From Chloroflexi bacterium UBA6077 (lineage in GTDB: Bacteria > Chloroflexota > UBA6077), in the NCBI GenBank assembly GCA_002436065.1, contig DIXP01000076.1, positions 1-51,739 on the forward strand: a stretch of DNA of 51,739 bases. The letters run 5' to 3'. How positions within the stretch are numbered: the stretch's first letter is position 1; the number at the start of each line of letters is the position of its first letter. Position numbers and translations under genes: made by a program. This document shows, piece after piece, positions 24,663 through 34,508 of the stretch. The notes under the pieces were generated by a model. The model was not told the origin of the DNA and searched no databases. It was given only the letters and a program-made list of their open reading frames with translations.

Positions 24663-25283
24663 TTAGCGGGTCTGGCCCTCGATCTCGAGCTGGCCATTGC
24701 TGAGACGCACGCTCTTCACATCGATACCGAGGTCGACGCCCTGCTGGAGGTCGCCCCCGATGGCATCTCTGACCTGCCCCTCCAGGGCGTCTCGCAACGG
24801 ACCGGACAGCGGCACCGTGAGGCCGCCCGCCTTCAGCGAGGCCACTTCCACGCTCAGCCTGTTATTAGCGGCCGACAGCTTCACCTCGGCCTCGACAGGC
24901 ACGTCCCTGCCGGCCAGTTGGGTCCGACCCATCACCACCATGCTGCCTTCCGTGATCCTGACAGCCACGTTGCGGACGCCTTCGACGTCACTAGAGCTTG
25001 CCGCTTGGGCGGCCCTGGCGGAGAGTTCGGCTTCCGTCAGCACCAGTTGAATCGGTTGCTTCGGCCCCGCGGACTTCGCCTTCGCCACAGCCGTGGTGAC
25101 CTTCTCGTCGAATTGGGCGGCGGCGGTGGGAGCCGGGACGACGGTGGCGCCCGGTCTGGCCACGGCGGCGGGCGCATCAGGGGTAACCATGAAGAGGCTG
25201 AACACCAGGAAACCCGCGACGCCCAAAACCGCAAGCGCCGTCAACCCGCACCCCATCCCTGCGCATCCACAGCCGTTCCTCAT
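24663..25283 (-). CDS. Membrane-anchored LmeA-like (DUF2993-type) lipid-binding protein
   Basis: 206 residues from ATG 25283 behind GGAGGAAGTGGC; a frame to 25325 is possible. An N-terminal Cys/Gly-rich cytoplasmic stretch (MRNGCGCAGMGCG) is followed by one membrane helix (LTALAVLGVAGFLVFSLFMV). A Pro/Ala linker then leads to an outer domain of ~150 residues with LTEAELSARAAQAA, VRITEGSMVVMGRTQLAGRDVPVEAEV and a C-terminal VKSVRLSNGQLEIEGQT strand. This is the pattern of LmeA/DUF2993 proteins that bind phospholipid. The role here is inferred from that pattern only. Confidence 0.6.
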   Translation of the reverse strand: MRNGCGCAGMGCGLTALAVLGVAGFLVFSLFMVTPDAPAAVARPGATVVPAPTAAAQFDEKVTTAVAKAKSAGPKQPIQLVLTEAELSARAAQAASSSDVEGVRNVAVRITEGSMVVMGRTQLAGRDVPVEAEVKLSAANNRLSVEVASLKAGGLTVPLSGPLRDALEGQVRDAIGGDLQQGVDLGIDVKSVRLSNGQLEIEGQTR

Positions 25284-25511
25284 GCCACTTCCTCCATTCT
25301 GGCCCCTCCGATTCGGGGGCATCACTACCCACAGGGGACGCTCCCCTCATGTCGGCGCATCCTAGAGGGGCAGGCCTGCTGTGTCAACCTGTCCAAAGCG
25401 CGTGATCATCACCGATCCCTCCGCTCTCCCTGCTGAAACCATCGTTTCCATGGATCACTACTTGCGTGTTACACTGCTGCCGTGACCAGGATTCCGATCG
25501 AGGTGTTCACG

Positions 25512-25754
25512 ATGGAACGAGGCAACGTGACGGTGTCCCTGCCTACCGACCTGCTGCGCGAGGCCAAGCACATGGCGGTTGATCGGGGCCTTTCCCTATC
25601 CGGTTTCCTGACGCAACTCCTCGAAGAACGGGTGTTGGCGGCGCGCCGACGCCGCGAGGCTCGGAGTCGCCAGCGCCGGCTTCTTCAGAAAGGGTTGCAT
25701 CTGGGCACTCATGGGCAAATCGGGTGGAGTCGGGAGTGCCTCCATGATCGGTGA
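25512..25754 (+). CDS. Ribbon-helix-helix-like antitoxin, VapB-type
   Basis: 80 residues from ATG 25512; GTG 25482 gives 90. NVTVSLPTDLLREAKHMAVDRG is a typical RHH beta-strand/helix, followed by LSLSGFLTQLLEERV. The C-terminal Arg-rich tail may contact the toxin. The final 11 bases overlap the PIN toxin start, the usual antitoxin-first order of a VapBC module. It should repress its own operon and neutralise the toxin. Confidence 0.82.
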   Translation: MERGNVTVSLPTDLLREAKHMAVDRGLSLSGFLTQLLEERVLAARRRREARSRQRRLLQKGLHLGTHGQIGWSRECLHDR

Positions 25755-26172
25755 TACCCCCGAGTTCTGCGATACCAACGTCCTGGTCTACGCCTACGAC
25801 CTCTCTGCGGACGTGAAAAGGGTGAGGGCCAGGGAACTGGTCGAGCACCTCTGGGACTCCGGCAACGGCATGCTCAGCGTACAGGTGCTGCAGGAGCTGT
25901 TCGTAAACCTGACGCGCAAGGTGTTGCCTCCGGTCCCGACTCCCCAGGCGCGGCAGATCGTGGAGGATCTTGCCACCTGGAGAGTGGTCGAACCGGGCAG
26001 CTCGGACGTGCTAGACGCCATAGACACCGGCCAGCGATGGGACCTCTCTTTTTGGGACGCCATGATCATCATCGCTGCCAAGAAGGGCGGCGCACAAATA
26101 CTGTGGTCCGAGGACTTGAAGGACGGCGAGAGCTACGACGGCGTGGTCGTGCGGAACCCCTTCCGAGGCTAG
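25744..26172 (+). CDS. PIN-domain ribonuclease toxin, VapC-type
   Basis: 142 residues from ATG 25744, overlapping the antitoxin stop. The acidic PIN triad and fourth residue are in place: CDTNVLVYAYD, LQELFVNLTRK, SFWDAMIIIAA and ILWSEDL. Such toxins cleave RNA at specific sites with Mg2+. A later in-frame extension to 25711 is unlikely. The complete pair suggests an active plasmid-style module in the chromosome. Confidence 0.9.
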   Translation: MIGDTPEFCDTNVLVYAYDLSADVKRVRARELVEHLWDSGNGMLSVQVLQELFVNLTRKVLPPVPTPQARQIVEDLATWRVVEPGSSDVLDAIDTGQRWDLSFWDAMIIIAAKKGGAQILWSEDLKDGESYDGVVVRNPFRG

Positions 26173-26317
26173 CGCTTGCGGAACCCATCCACAACCACCA
26201 CCGTCGTACCGGCTTCTCAGACGGTGTGGAGGCGCTCGACGACTACTACCATGCACGGACGAACCAGGACGTGCGCCGCGAAGCGGCTCAACGGAATTGG
26301 TCATGCCGTAGCTGCCT

Positions 26318-26725
26318 TCACCGAGCGACCCATGGCGTCAGCTCGAACACTATGACCTTTCGTCGCCCCCCACAGCCATCAGTCCCCTCTCGCACTTCGT
26401 GCCCCGTACAAACCATCCAGCCGACATACTCGACACACCCCTTTCCCACGTTCCTGAAGAGGTGCAGGTCCCTTCCATCGGCCGCATGATCGCGAATAGC
26501 GCGATTCCCTCTGGTGAACTCCATGTCCCCCTGCTGGCCTTCCCCCGTGTATAGGAAGACTCCATCCTCGGTCCAACCGTCAACGTAACCGTACTGTCTG
26601 CCTGCTTCTCCTGTGAAGAGCAGCAAGAACGGCTGACCACTTGGAGTACTTATTCCGCCTTGCCTTTGTCCACCCAATTCATCGTGGATGTCGCGACGTC
26701 GGTAGACCTTACCCACTTCAAACAC
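26318..26725 (-). CDS. Stand-alone ScoMcrA-type SRA domain protein (restriction-enzyme remnant?)
   Basis: 135 residues from GTG 26725. The sequence matches the SRA-like N-terminal domain of ScoMcrA-type HNH endonucleases: FEVGKVYRRRDIHDELGGQR, QGGISTPSGQPFLLLFTG, DGWTEDGVFLYTGEGQQGDM and RNVGKGCVEYVG. That domain reads modified DNA bases in Type IV restriction. Full-length relatives carry a C-terminal HNH nuclease. Here the protein stops after IVFELTPW, and I see no HNH motif in the adjacent 26170-26317. It could be a truncated nuclease or a free reader domain. Confidence 0.7.
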   Translation of the reverse strand: MFEVGKVYRRRDIHDELGGQRQGGISTPSGQPFLLLFTGEAGRQYGYVDGWTEDGVFLYTGEGQQGDMEFTRGNRAIRDHAADGRDLHLFRNVGKGCVEYVGWMVCTGHEVREGTDGCGGRRKVIVFELTPWVAR

Positions 26726-27109
26726 CGACCCAACTCCTCCAACAGAATGCCATTACATCGTAGCATGGACTTCAAGGAACGTTCGACCATGGCAGCAGCT
26801 TCGCCTATAGTCAATGGCCTGAATGGTGAAGTAGCCTGGCGGATTCATCCCCTCAACCCGCTTACCCCTCAAGTTTGGGCCAAATTGCACGATATGATAT
26901 ATAACTGCAACGTGATGGTCCTTGAATCCCTGCGGCCATAGGGGTAGGATGAATTCACGGCGGGAAGGGGCAGTGAGGCCTCATATAGCGGCAAGGGGCG
27001 ACGTGGCCTCATGCTGCGCCTGATCGCTCTCTCTCCGCTGCGCGGTTTTCGGCTGCCCCCATACCAGGGGAGCCCTGACCAGATATAGATCGTTGCACAG
27101 GGGAGAGAA
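26726..27109. other. Intergenic region before the methylmalonyl-CoA operon
   Basis: 384 bases with a plus-strand open frame at 26660-26941 that lacks a ribosome-binding site and family features. An AT-rich stretch around 26895-26910 (TATGATATATAAC) could hold a -10 element for the operon, but no matching -35 is clear. Confidence 0.4.
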
Positions 27110-28765
27110 ATGGCGAAGTCCAACAGCAAGTCCGAGTGGACAGAAAAGACTCTGGACCCCTCCCTCAAACGCTTCCCAGAGAGGCAGGAGAGGTTCATCA
27201 CCTCGTCCGAGATCCCTGTAGCCCCTCTGTACACCCCCGAAGACCTGGAGGGCTCCGACTACAACGAGAAGGTCGGATATCCAGCCGAGTACCCCTACGT
27301 ACGAGGCCCCCAGCCCACCATGTACCGTGGACGGCTCTGGACCATGCGGCAGTACGCGGGCTTCGCGGGGGCGGAAGAGTCCAACCTGCGATACCGCTAC
27401 CTTCTGGAGCAGGGGCAGACAGGCCTGAGCGTAGCCTTCGACCTGCCCACCCAGATCGGCTACGACTCCGACAGCCCGCTCTCCGAGGGTGAGGTCGGAC
27501 GGGTGGGAGTGGCCATCGACTCCCTGGAGGACGTGGAGACCCTCTTCAACCAGATCCCGCTCGACAAGGTAAGCACCTCCATGACCATCAACGCCACCGC
27601 GCCGGTGCTGCTGGCTATGTATGTGGTGGCGGCCAAGCGGCAGGGAGTACCTCTCGCGGCGATCTCCGGCACGATCCAGAACGACGTGCTGAAGGAGTAC
27701 ATTGCCCGCGGCACCTACATCTTCCCACCCAAGGCAGCAATCAAGTTGGTAACGGACACCTTCGCCTACTGCGTTGACCAGCTGCCCAAGTGGAACTTCA
27801 TCAACGTGAGCGGCTACCATATCCGCGAAGCGGGCTCGGACGCGGTCCAGGAGCTGGCGTTCACCATGGCTAACGCCGTGACCTACATCCGCGCGGCGCT
27901 GGAGGCTGGGATCGACATCGACCACCTGGGAAAGCAGTTCGCCTTCTTCTTCGTCTCCCACAACAACCTGTTCGAAGAGGTGGCGAAGTTCCGGGCGGCG
28001 CGGCGCATGTGGGCCATCCTCATGCGCGAGCGCTTCGGGGCAAAGGACCCGAAGTCGTGGGTACTGCGCTTCCACACCCAGACGGCTGGAAGCACCCTCA
28101 CAGCCCAGCAGCCTGAGAACAACGTTGTCCGGGTAGCTATCCAGGCGCTGGCGGCGGTGCTCGGGGGCACCCAGTCGCTGCACACCTGCGCGAGGGATGA
28201 GGCGCTGGCGCTGCCCACGGAGCAGTCGGCCCAGATCGCGCTCCGGACTCAGCAGGTGATCGCCTACGAGAGCGGCGCCGCCGACACGGTGGACCCACTG
28301 GCAGGCTCCTACTACGTGGAGTGGCTGACGAACGAGTTGGAGAAGCGGGCCTGGGAAGAGTTCGAGAAGATAGACAAGATGGGCGGCTCAATGGCGGCCA
28401 TCGAGCAGGGCTACATGCAGAGGCAGATCACCGAGGCCGCCTACCGGTACCAGCGGAGGGTGGAGGAGAAGGAGCAAATCGTGGTGGGCGTCAACCGCTT
28501 CACCATTGATGAGAAGCGCTCCATCCAGATCCTGCGGGTGAACGACGAGGTGCGGGACCGGCAGGTGGCAAAGTTGCAGGCGCTGCGGCAGCGACGCGAC
28601 AACTCTGCCGTGCAGTCCAACCTGGCCGCCTTGAAGGAAACCGCGATCAGGGGCGACAATGTGATGCCCGTGATGGTAGATTGCGTGGAATCCTACGCGA
28701 CGTTGGGAGAGATCTGCGATGTGCTCCGAGACGTGTACGGGGAGCAGAAGCAGAGCTTCGTGTAA
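27110..28765 (+). CDS. Methylmalonyl-CoA mutase large subunit
   Basis: 551 residues, ATG 27110 behind GGGGAGAGAA. It interconverts methylmalonyl-CoA and succinyl-CoA with adenosylcobalamin. Family blocks are RGRLWTMRQYAGFAGAEESN (substrate Tyr region), GLSVAFDLPTQIGYDSDSPL, GTIQNDVLKEYIARGTYIFPP, FHTQTAGSTLTAQQPENN with the catalytic His, and GGTQSLHTCARDEALALPTE. The length is that of the catalytic barrel alone; the B12 domain is on the next gene. Such split mutases occur in archaea and Chloroflexota. It leads a five-gene propionate-type operon. Confidence 0.96.
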   Translation: MAKSNSKSEWTEKTLDPSLKRFPERQERFITSSEIPVAPLYTPEDLEGSDYNEKVGYPAEYPYVRGPQPTMYRGRLWTMRQYAGFAGAEESNLRYRYLLEQGQTGLSVAFDLPTQIGYDSDSPLSEGEVGRVGVAIDSLEDVETLFNQIPLDKVSTSMTINATAPVLLAMYVVAAKRQGVPLAAISGTIQNDVLKEYIARGTYIFPPKAAIKLVTDTFAYCVDQLPKWNFINVSGYHIREAGSDAVQELAFTMANAVTYIRAALEAGIDIDHLGKQFAFFFVSHNNLFEEVAKFRAARRMWAILMRERFGAKDPKSWVLRFHTQTAGSTLTAQQPENNVVRVAIQALAAVLGGTQSLHTCARDEALALPTEQSAQIALRTQQVIAYESGAADTVDPLAGSYYVEWLTNELEKRAWEEFEKIDKMGGSMAAIEQGYMQRQITEAAYRYQRRVEEKEQIVVGVNRFTIDEKRSIQILRVNDEVRDRQVAKLQALRQRRDNSAVQSNLAALKETAIRGDNVMPVMVDCVESYATLGEICDVLRDVYGEQKQSFV

Positions 28766-28775
28766 GTGACCTAAT

Positions 28776-28870
28776 CCCCTCTCCCTTGGGGAGAGGGTTA
28801 GGGTGAGGGTCAGCTTGGGAGGCAAGCGAAACAACCTCTCACCCCGATCCTCCCGCAGATGGAGAGGGAG
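28776..28870. repeat. Palindromic element between the two mutase subunit genes
   Basis: CCCCTCTCCCTTGGGGAGAGGG at the left (28776 onward) and a diverged copy in reverse (ending GATGGAGAGGGAG near 28870) form an imperfect inverted repeat, with GGGTGAGGG and CCTCTCACCC as inner arms. It is a familiar dispersed family of bacterial palindromes, related to the short copy at 50700. It fills most of the 160-base gap between mutase subunits. Confidence 0.65.
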
Positions 28871-28925
28871 TACCGAGCCGCTAGGGGCAAGAGCCCCTGC
28901 ACTCTGGTTGATAGAGGTGTGATCG

Positions 28926-29327
28926 GTGAGTCAGCAGAAGATAATCAGAGTATTGATAGCCAAGCCCGGGCTGGACGGGCACGATAGGGGAGCCAAGGTG
29001 GTGGCAAGGGCACTCCGAGACGCTGGGATGGAGGTCGTCTACACCGGCATCCGGCAAACCCCTCAAACGATCGCGGAGGTGGCCCTGCAAGAGGATGTGG
29101 ACGTCATTGGCCTCAGTAGCCTCTCGGGCGCTCACATGTCGCTCTTCACGAGGGTGATGGACGAGCTGAATAGGCGCGGTCTGGGTGACCTGCTGGTGAT
29201 CGCGGGTGGCATCATTCCCGATGAAGACCAGGAGGAGCTGAAGAAGATCGGTGTGAGCGCGGTCTTCGGTCCGGGCAGCTCCACCCAGGATATGGCGGAG
29301 TTCATACGGACTAGTATGCAGAACTGA
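28926..29327 (+). CDS. Methylmalonyl-CoA mutase B12-binding subunit
   Basis: 133 residues from GTG 28926 (weak ribosome-binding site). It has the DxHxxG cobalamin motif in AKPGLDGHDRGAKVVARAL, plus LSSLSGAHM and VIAGGIIPDEDQEEL of the Rossmann-like B12 fold. The His of DGH supplies the lower axial ligand to cobalt. It must pair with the large subunit at 27110 to make an active mutase. Confidence 0.95.
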   Translation: MSQQKIIRVLIAKPGLDGHDRGAKVVARALRDAGMEVVYTGIRQTPQTIAEVALQEDVDVIGLSSLSGAHMSLFTRVMDELNRRGLGDLLVIAGGIIPDEDQEELKKIGVSAVFGPGSSTQDMAEFIRTSMQN

Positions 29328-29369
29328 CACGAGGGGGGGGACGGACCCCACCCCCAACTGGAGTTGTTC

Positions 29370-30338
29370 ATGATAACCGACGGACTGGACGAGTCTGTCC
29401 TGGCAGGGCAGACTCGCGCAGTGGCGAGAGCCATCACCCTGGCGGAGACGGGTGACGAGGAGGCCGTACGGCTGGTCGCCAAGCTGCGCCCCTCGGCAAA
29501 ACGGGGGCAGGTGATCGGCCTGACGGGCTCGCCGGGCGCCGGCAAGAGCACGCTGGTAGGCGAGCTAGCCAAGGAGTTCCGCTCCCGTGGGAAGACGGTG
29601 GGGGTGATCGCCATCGACCCCAGCAGCCCCTTCAGCGGCGGGGCCTTCCTGGGCGACCGGGTACGGATGCCCGACCTTGCCTCCGACCCCGGGGTGTACG
29701 TCAGAAGCATGGCATCACGAGGCCGGCCCGGCGGTTTGGCCGCGGCGGTGGAGGATGCAACGGTCATCCTGAGAGCCGCCGGCAAAGACGTAGTGCTGGT
29801 GGAGACAGTGGGCGTCGGCCAGGGTGAGCTGGACGTGACCAACGTGGTCCAGACGGTGGTGGTGGTGCTGACGCCGGGCATGGGCGACGAGATTCAGTCT
29901 CTCAAGGCCGGCATACTGGAGGTTGCCGATGTCTACGTGGTCAACAAGTCTGACCTGCCCGGGGCGGACATGGTCGCAAGGTCACTCCAGTCGCTGGCCC
30001 ACCAGGCAGCGAGCACCTGGACGAGACCCATCCTGCTCACCTCCTCAGTGTCTCGCGAGGGGGTGCCGGCCCTAGCCGACGCGATAGAGTGCCACAAGAG
30101 GTACCTGAGCACCCGGCGGGCCGCGAGCGAGCCCGAGATGCACCGCGCGCTCCAGGCCGTGCTGGCCCTGGCGGGTCGCCAGATGCTGCAGGATCTGGAA
30201 TCGATAGTGGAAGTGAAGCAGTTGGAGAGGATCGCCGCGGCGGTAGCGGCGGGCAAGATGGACCCGAAGGAAGCCGCGGGCCTGCTGGTCCACTTCTACC
30301 TGGAGGCGCACCTCTCCGTCACCCCAAGGGTATGGTAG
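29370..30338 (+). CDS. meaB: MeaB/ArgK-type GTPase, chaperone of methylmalonyl-CoA mutase
   Basis: 322 residues; ATG 29370 behind CTGGAG, with a TTG six bases upstream possible. It is a G3E-family P-loop GTPase that loads and protects the B12 cofactor of the mutase. Motifs: Walker A GSPGAGKS, the switch DPSSPFSGGAFLGDRVRM, ETVGVGQGE (Walker B region), and NKSD base-recognition motif. The C-terminal helices (HFYLEAHL) fit the dimerisation region. Its place directly after the mutase genes supports the role. Confidence 0.95.
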   Translation: MITDGLDESVLAGQTRAVARAITLAETGDEEAVRLVAKLRPSAKRGQVIGLTGSPGAGKSTLVGELAKEFRSRGKTVGVIAIDPSSPFSGGAFLGDRVRMPDLASDPGVYVRSMASRGRPGGLAAAVEDATVILRAAGKDVVLVETVGVGQGELDVTNVVQTVVVVLTPGMGDEIQSLKAGILEVADVYVVNKSDLPGADMVARSLQSLAHQAASTWTRPILLTSSVSREGVPALADAIECHKRYLSTRRAASEPEMHRALQAVLALAGRQMLQDLESIVEVKQLERIAAAVAAGKMDPKEAAGLLVHFYLEAHLSVTPRVW

Positions 30339-30380
30339 ACAGGTGGGACGAGGAAACTCTATCCCCTATCCTAGGAAAGC

Positions 30381-31955
<1,575 letters not shown>

Positions 31956-31981
31956 GACAGTCCTTCCACAGGAGAATGGCG

Positions 31982-32395
31982 ATGATCAAGGTCAAGAAGA
32001 TCGAGCACGTGGGCGTGGCGGTGCGAGATTGCTCCAAAGCTGCCACTGTATACGGCCTGCTGGGGCTGGGTGTCCACTGCACCGAGGACATCCCCGATAG
32101 GGCGCTCAAGGTAGCGATGCTGCCGGTTGGCGAGGGCGAGGGCGAGATCGAGCTGATGCAGCCAACGACAGCCGACAGCACGGTAGCTAAATTCCTCGAG
32201 AAGCGGGGTGAGGGGATCCACCATCTGGCCCTCAGCGTCGAAGACATCGACGACGCCGTCAAGCAGCTTCTGGAGTCAGGGGTACGGATGATTGATAATG
32301 CCCCGAAGCCCGGCGCCGGTGGGAAGAGGGTAGCCTTTGTCCACCCACAGTCCGCATGTGGAGTCCTGGTGGAACTAGTGGAAGAGCTCCAATAG
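31982..32395 (+). CDS. mce: Methylmalonyl-CoA epimerase
   Basis: 137 residues; ATG 31982 behind AGGAGAATGGCG (ATG 31976 is closer to the same site). It is a vicinal-oxygen-chelate fold enzyme that interconverts R- and S-methylmalonyl-CoA. Visible are KIEHVGVAVRD (metal-binding His), IELMQPTT (metal Glu region), GEGIHHLALSVEDID (second His) and GVLVELVEE (last Glu). It closes the propionyl-CoA operon and is followed by a perfect terminator. Confidence 0.95.
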   Translation: MIKVKKIEHVGVAVRDCSKAATVYGLLGLGVHCTEDIPDRALKVAMLPVGEGEGEIELMQPTTADSTVAKFLEKRGEGIHHLALSVEDIDDAVKQLLESGVRMIDNAPKPGAGGKRVAFVHPQSACGVLVELVEELQ

Positions 32396-32432
32396 CCCGC
32401 GACGCGGGCATGATACAGGACCCTAGGCTTCT

Positions 32433-32470
32433 GGAGAAGGCTCCCAACCACGTGGTTGGGAGCCTTCTCC
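32433..32470. terminator. Perfect 38-bp palindromic terminator after the methylmalonyl-CoA operon
   Basis: The two 19-base arms (GGAGAAGGCTCCCAACCAC and its complement) meet at 32451/32452, followed by CTTCC. It sits between the operon and the convergent kinase gene. Confidence 0.8.
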
Positions 32471-32544
32471 CTTCCATCTCTCGAGACGGGAGTTCCTGGC
32501 CGGAGCGGGGGGTGGTGCTGGCCACACCGCGGCCTCGGGAGAGA

Positions 32545-34212
32545 TCAGGAGCAGGCAGCGCGGGTAGGGACGGGCGCATCCACGCCAGCCTCCCGACCGG
32601 ACTCCCTGTCCAACTCAGCTCGAACGGCCCGGGCTAGCTTCCGCGGAACCACCGGCTTGCGGACGTAGCTGCCCGCTCCCAGCGCCTGCACCTGCCTCAC
32701 AAGTCCGCTATCCGAGAAGCCAGAGACAATGATCGCTTTCTGCCCTGGCCGGATCTGCAGTATCCCCCGATAGCTCTCCAAGCCGTCCAAGTCGGGCATG
32801 ATCATGTCGAGGATCAGCAGGTCCGCCGGCTCATCGCCCAAGCAGGCGACGGCCTCGTCTCCGTTGGCCGCAACTCTCACCCGGTAGCCCAAAGAGGTCA
32901 GCAGGCGCGTCGACACCTCTCGCTGAAGCGGGTCGTCGTCCACCACGAGGATGGACTCCGTGCCCCCCACCATGCCCTCGTCGACCACCTCTCTAGTCGC
33001 CTCGTCCGATGCCGGTAGGTAGATGCTGAAGGTGGTCCCCTTTCCTACCTCGGTACCCAGCTCTATGTAGCCACGATGGTCCTTCACGATGGCCTCGACG
33101 ACGCTCAGACCCAATCCTGAGCAACGGCGCTTCGCCTTGTTGGTCGTGAAGAAGGCATCGAAGATCTTGTCGCGGATTCCCTCTGGGATACCATGGCCCG
33201 TGTCACTTATGTGCAGCACAGCGTATTCGCCGACCTCTACTTGAGGATGGTGGCCGAAGGCACCGTCCAGATAGACGTTTTCCGTCCGGATGGATAGCAA
33301 GCCAGCATCCTGCATGGCCTCCCGAGCGTTGAGGAGCAGGTTGGCGATCACCCGCGACAGTTGGGCGGCGGAGCCATTCACCAGGCGCAGATCCGGCGAC
33401 AGCTCAACCCTGATCGCCAGGGAATCCGGAGAAGAGGGCACATGCTCAAGGGCCCATCGCACCTGCTGGTTGAGATCAAAGGGTTCCTGCTCCAACAGCC
33501 CTCTCCGACCAAGGGTCATCAGGTCCTCATTGATCTCGGCCATGCGCAACGCCGCCTCCATCATGGCATCACAGAACTGGGAGGCGGCGTGCCCCTCGGG
33601 GAGTTGAGCCTTGATCAAATCGGGATACACAGTCATGGGTGAGAGCAGGTTGTTGAAATCGTGGGCCACCTGGCCGGCGACACGGCCGGCCACCTCCAGC
33701 CGCTGGGAGCGCAGCAACTGCTCCTCCAGCCACTTTCGGTCGGAGATGTCGCGAAGGGTCCCCCAGGCTCCCACCAGCATCCGGTCCTGCACCACTCCGA
33801 TCACCGAACAGAGGAAGTGCATCTCCGTCCCCTGTCGGCCGTGGACGCAGACCTCAAAGCTGTTGAGGCGACACCCAGAATGGAAGAAGGTCCGCACGAT
33901 CTGCGCAGCCTGGCTCCCGAGAGGCCGCATCAGATTGTCGAAGCTCATTCCCACGGCTTCATTGGGATCGGCAAAGCCGTACATCCGGGCCATGACACCG
34001 TTACACTCGGCCAAATGGGCATAGCGATACATTCCCTGGAACTGTTCCTCCTCGTCGAGGCCCAGATCCAGGGGCTGCTCCAATTCCGCGCGCCAGATAG
34101 CGTCGGGGCTTTGCTCCACGTAGGTCCGATAACGTTCCTCACTCGCCCGCACCTGGCGTTGCGCCCGCTCCACAGCATCAAGCGTGGCGTTGGCTACCGT
34201 CACAAGGGTCAC
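32545..34212 (-). CDS. PAS hybrid sensor histidine kinase with receiver domain
   Basis: 555 residues from GTG 34212, preceded by GGAGG with ideal spacing; a TTG at 34254 is an alternative. A PAS domain (ASEERYRTYVEQSPDAIW ... LRDISDRKWLEEQL) is followed by HisKA with His in GQVAHDFNNLLSPM, HATPase (LLLNAREAM, DTGHGIP, CSGLGLSVV) and a receiver with ILVVDDD, phospho-Asp in LLILDMIMPDLDG, Ser in VSGFS and Lys in VRKPV. There are no membrane segments. It is a sister of the kinase at 5248-7215, sharing PLxxIRTENVYLDG and FDAFFTTNKAKRR-type blocks, but keeps the receiver Asp. No regulator is adjacent. Confidence 0.92.
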   Translation of the reverse strand: MTLVTVANATLDAVERAQRQVRASEERYRTYVEQSPDAIWRAELEQPLDLGLDEEEQFQGMYRYAHLAECNGVMARMYGFADPNEAVGMSFDNLMRPLGSQAAQIVRTFFHSGCRLNSFEVCVHGRQGTEMHFLCSVIGVVQDRMLVGAWGTLRDISDRKWLEEQLLRSQRLEVAGRVAGQVAHDFNNLLSPMTVYPDLIKAQLPEGHAASQFCDAMMEAALRMAEINEDLMTLGRRGLLEQEPFDLNQQVRWALEHVPSSPDSLAIRVELSPDLRLVNGSAAQLSRVIANLLLNAREAMQDAGLLSIRTENVYLDGAFGHHPQVEVGEYAVLHISDTGHGIPEGIRDKIFDAFFTTNKAKRRCSGLGLSVVEAIVKDHRGYIELGTEVGKGTTFSIYLPASDEATREVVDEGMVGGTESILVVDDDPLQREVSTRLLTSLGYRVRVAANGDEAVACLGDEPADLLILDMIMPDLDGLESYRGILQIRPGQKAIIVSGFSDSGLVRQVQALGAGSYVRKPVVPRKLARAVRAELDRESGREAGVDAPVPTRAACS

Positions 34213-34457
34213 CCTCAATCCTCCAGCGGTTCCTGAATGACCTGGAACAGGCAAGATAGCCTCCCATCACCGAAACAGACCGATGGGCAAGGCACACAGT
34301 TCCTCCACACTTCTATTCGGCAGGTGGGGGGGAATTCATTAGCCCATGTGGTTCGCGATTCCTCTACGCCTGTTCCGTTCGCAAGCCCGACGGTGGTTAG
34401 TAATTTGGGAAACCATAGGGGTTGATCTTGGACTAGGGCCAGGATGGAAAGCGGCCC

Positions 34458-34474
34458 GCCGGCGAGGCGCCGGC
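34458..34474 (-). terminator. Hairpin after the AOR gene
   Basis: GCCGGCG-AGG-CGCCGGC is a perfect 7-bp GC stem. It lies about 35 bases beyond the AOR stop on the minus strand and is followed there by GCTTTCC. The region 34213-34508 otherwise has no gene. Confidence 0.5.
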
Positions 34475-34508
34475 AGGCATTGGGGAGCTGATGACGGTGT
34501 GAGGGGGT

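Noticed and set aside
26660..26941. Small plus-strand frame between the SRA-domain gene and the mutase operon
   Set aside because: No ribosome-binding site, no family features and partial antisense overlap with the SRA-domain gene.
26981..28183. 400-residue minus-strand frame opposite the mutase gene
   Set aside because: High-GC antisense artefact; the product has no family features and the sense gene is certain.
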